Source of the DNA: Bacteroidota bacterium
GTDB lineage: Bacteria > Bacteroidota > Ignavibacteria > Ignavibacteriales > Ignavibacteriaceae
Direction of reading: 5' to 3'
Length of the DNA stretch: 7,201 nt
NCBI GenBank assembly: GCA_021793635.1
Contig: JAJYSI010000165.1
Location: 1-7,201 of the forward strand
Shown here piece by piece: positions 5,970 through 7,201 of this stretch. Position numbers and translations under genes: made by a program. How positions within the stretch are numbered: position 1 is the first letter of the stretch; every line of letters starts with the position of its first letter. The notes under the pieces were generated by a model. That model was not told where the DNA came from, made no database searches, and saw only the letters and a program-made list of their open reading frames with translations.

Positions 5970-6044
5970 GTTGTAGAGGTTTCTATTTCGTCTAAGGATT
6001 ATAGTTCTAATCGCCTTCGCGCGAAATAGAAAGTCCTCTACAAC
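5970..6044 (+). terminator. Long bulged hairpin between convergent genes, probable bidirectional terminator
   Basis: GTTGTAGAGG (5970-5979) pairs with CCTCTACAAC (6035-6044), and TTTCTATTTCG (5980-5990) pairs with CGAAATAGAAA (6022-6032). That makes 21 bp with a two-base GT bulge at 6033-6034. The 31-base loop carries its own small hairpin, GATTA (5997-6001) with TAATC (6008-6012). The structure ends 8 bases before the BON gene's stop and follows the nucleotidase stop by 141 bases. T-rich sequence (TTCTTTT) follows on the + side and a short T-run on the - side. The arms are longer than a normal terminator needs, so a dispersed palindromic element used as a terminator is possible. Confidence 0.6.
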
Positions 6045-6052
6045 GGATTCTT

Positions 6053-6814
6053 TTAACCCTTAATAACACTCAAATTATCTTTTATGGTTATGGCACCTGT
6101 GTAATACCGGACAAGGTTAGATGCCCAGCCGCTTTGCGCATCCGACATTACAGAGCCTTCGAGAAGCACTGTTCCGTTATTTACAATTATATGAATTGGA
6201 GGATTTGAATCATACTCCATTCCTTCAAACATCGGATCGTTGTAAATAAGCCGGGCTGCCCTTCTTCCGATATTTCCAGGACCAAAAGTATTTTGAAGTT
6301 CATTATTTACACTTTTAACTCCAACCACTTTTTCTGCTTCCTTTTGAAACTGGGACTTATACCAGGGCAAATGAACCCATCCTTTTAAGGTTACAATACC
6401 GTTTTTATAATGAACGGTAACCCAATCAAATACTCCGTAAAAGACATTTTTAAATATTCTTTTCTGTACGTTTTTAACAACTGCCGAATCGGAAACAAAG
6501 GGGCTGGTTACAGTAATGTTATTTACCACGACATAATTCTCAGCTACATCCTGTGTTTCTTGAGCCGCCTGATTTTTTTCATATATCGTTTGCTCTGTTC
6601 CGGAAAGGATAATTTTGTTACCGTTTATATCAATATTTATATTATTATCATTTAGCAAATGGTCTTTAGCCAACCTATACTCGACAAATATTTTCAAGGT
6701 ACTTTTAGATGGATGTCCGTTGCTACTTTTGGCAAATGTTAATTGCGCAAACAAGGTCAAAAGGAAGAATAAGGAGACCCCGGTAATTAGAATTTTATTC
6801 ATGTTCGTTTTCAT
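6053..6814 (-). CDS. Periplasmic protein with three BON domains
   Basis: BON domains are small phospholipid- or membrane-associated modules found in OsmY-like periplasmic proteins. After a signal peptide (hydrophobic about residues 10-30 in the longest form, cleavage after TFA) come three BON repeats: about 41-104 with NGNKIILSG, 112-177 with NGIVTLKGWV and a closing GVKSVNNEL, and 183-253 with NGTVLLEGSV and IKDNLSV. Each shows the N-G-x-V/I-x-L-x-G turn of the family. Three ATG codons lie at the start (6820, 6814, 6802). I choose 6814 because the AGG at 6823-6825 is 8 bases away from it, against only 2 from 6820; the protein is then 253 residues. OsmY-type proteins are often stress-induced, but nothing here shows that directly. 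The gene stands alone and converges on the nucleotidase gene, and an operator-like dyad lies just upstream. Family assignment is strong; cellular role is unknown. Confidence 0.88.
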   Translation of the reverse strand: MKTNMNKILITGVSLFFLLTLFAQLTFAKSSNGHPSKSTLKIFVEYRLAKDHLLNDNNINIDINGNKIILSGTEQTIYEKNQAAQETQDVAENYVVVNNITVTSPFVSDSAVVKNVQKRIFKNVFYGVFDWVTVHYKNGIVTLKGWVHLPWYKSQFQKEAEKVVGVKSVNNELQNTFGPGNIGRRAARLIYNDPMFEGMEYDSNPPIHIIVNNGTVLLEGSVMSDAQSGWASNLVRYYTGAITIKDNLSVIKG

Positions 6815-6834
6815 TTTCATATCCTATATTTTAA

Positions 6835-6848
6835 TTGGTTCTAACCAA
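6835..6848 (-). promoter_or_regulatory. Operator-like dyad upstream of the BON gene
   Basis: TTGGTT (6835-6840) and AACCAA (6843-6848) form a perfect 6-bp inverted repeat with a 2-base spacer, 21 bases upstream of the chosen BON start. An outer TTTAA/TTAAA extension is possible with a bulge. It could be a regulator site or a hairpin in the leader. Confidence 0.35.
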
Positions 6849-6943
6849 AAATTAAATTTAAGTTTATAGAAAAACATTATTTGTTCCGGTTATAAATAAT
6901 AGAATAAATCTTAAAAACTACCTTTTAGACTGAAACAACTTCT

Positions 6944-6959
6944 AATTGGTTTAACAATT
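6944..6959 (-). promoter_or_regulatory. Second related dyad upstream of the BON gene
   Basis: AATTG (6944-6948) and CAATT (6955-6959) flank GTTTAA. It shares AATTGGTT with the dyad at 6833-6848. The pair could be two sites for one regulator, but both are short and lie in AT-rich DNA. Confidence 0.25.
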
Positions 6960-7025
6960 TTTCAGGACTGTACTCTACATCAAAGAATATAAAAAAATAC
7001 CTTTACGGCAAAGCGGCAGTATGGG

Positions 7026-7093
7026 TGGAATGGTGGAAAAATCTCCAACATTTCATTATTCTACTTTTTTTGGCAGAGGAGTTATTAGAAGTG
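7026..7093 (+). repeat. Dispersed intergenic repeat, copy 2
   Basis: This is the partner of 5891-5958 in the same orientation, preceded by only two clear octads (7023-7030 and 7031-7038) where copy 1 has seven. The match fades after about 7085. The remainder of the 6815-7126 gap is AT-rich, and I see no gene in it. Confidence 0.75.
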
Positions 7094-7126
7094 CCCTTAA
7101 GATATAAACCGGAAACAGGTCATATT

Positions 7127-7201
7127 TTATTTAATGGTTGGCTTTCCGGTAATGTAATTTACCAACTGATCAATAATAAATTCTTTTTCATCAATAACGG
7201 C
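7127..7201 (-). CDS. Possible 3' end of an unidentified gene (runs off window)
   Basis: On the minus strand a frame is open from the right edge to a TAA at 7127-7129, giving 24 residues (AVIDEKEFIIDQLVNYITG, then KPTIK). The mix of charged and hydrophobic residues looks like a genuine C-terminus. The + strand frame over the same bases is also open but Phe/Asn-rich and less protein-like. If real, the gene runs in the same direction as the BON gene, 312 bases upstream of the BON start, with the repeat copy between them. I do not recognise the family; 24 residues are too few to assign one. Confidence 0.4.
   Translation of the reverse strand, partial: AVIDEKEFIIDQLVNYITGKPTIK

Noticed and set aside
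6410..6869. + strand frames of 81 and 84 residues over the BON gene
   Set aside because: They are antisense shadows of the three-BON gene, lack ribosome-binding sites and have low-complexity hydrophobic peptides.

Overview
This window looks like AT-rich chromosome from the Bacteroidota/Chlorobiota/Ignavibacteriota (FCB) superphylum. The argument rests on protein families: a DUF5686-type outer-membrane protein and a PorV/PorQ-like outer-membrane barrel are both typical of that group. Purine-rich ribosome-binding sites precede the internal genes, and the intergenic regions are long and full of repeats. I lean towards an Ignavibacteria-like member, but this is inference from style and memory, not from a marker gene.

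Layout, left to right. (1) Bases 2-1468 (+): 3' part of a DUF5686-family gene whose start lies off the left edge. (2) 1469-1987: intergenic, with a heptad repeat tract, a purine-rich degenerate repeat and several GCCG/CGGC dyads. (3) 1988-3253 (+): complete PorV/PorQ-like barrel gene with signal peptide. (4) 3254-4028: a 775-base gap without a convincing gene. It holds two heptad tracts, a series of hairpins and, at 3823-3972, a multi-hairpin element closed by a perfect 8-bp outer inverted repeat. (5) 4029-5828 (+): complete secreted 5'-nucleotidase/cyclic-phosphodiesterase-type metallophosphoesterase. (6) 5829-6052: convergent junction with an octad repeat tract, a dispersed repeat copy and a 21-bp bulged hairpin. 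(7) 6053-6814 (-): periplasmic protein with three BON domains. (8) 6815-7126: intergenic, with operator-like dyads and a second copy of the dispersed repeat. (9) 7127-7201 (-): possible 3' end of another gene running off the right edge.

All four main products appear to be exported to the envelope: two outer-membrane barrels, one secreted nucleotidase and one BON protein. They do not form an obvious operon. The gaps are large, the last genes are convergent, and I see no shared pathway beyond envelope location. The genes are ordinary family members. The unusual content is intergenic: short-unit tandem repeats placed about 55-65 bases after each + strand stop codon, a repeat made of an octad tract joined to a conserved tail, and the structured element at 3823-3972. 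I found no CRISPR array, tRNA, rRNA, transposase or defence gene.
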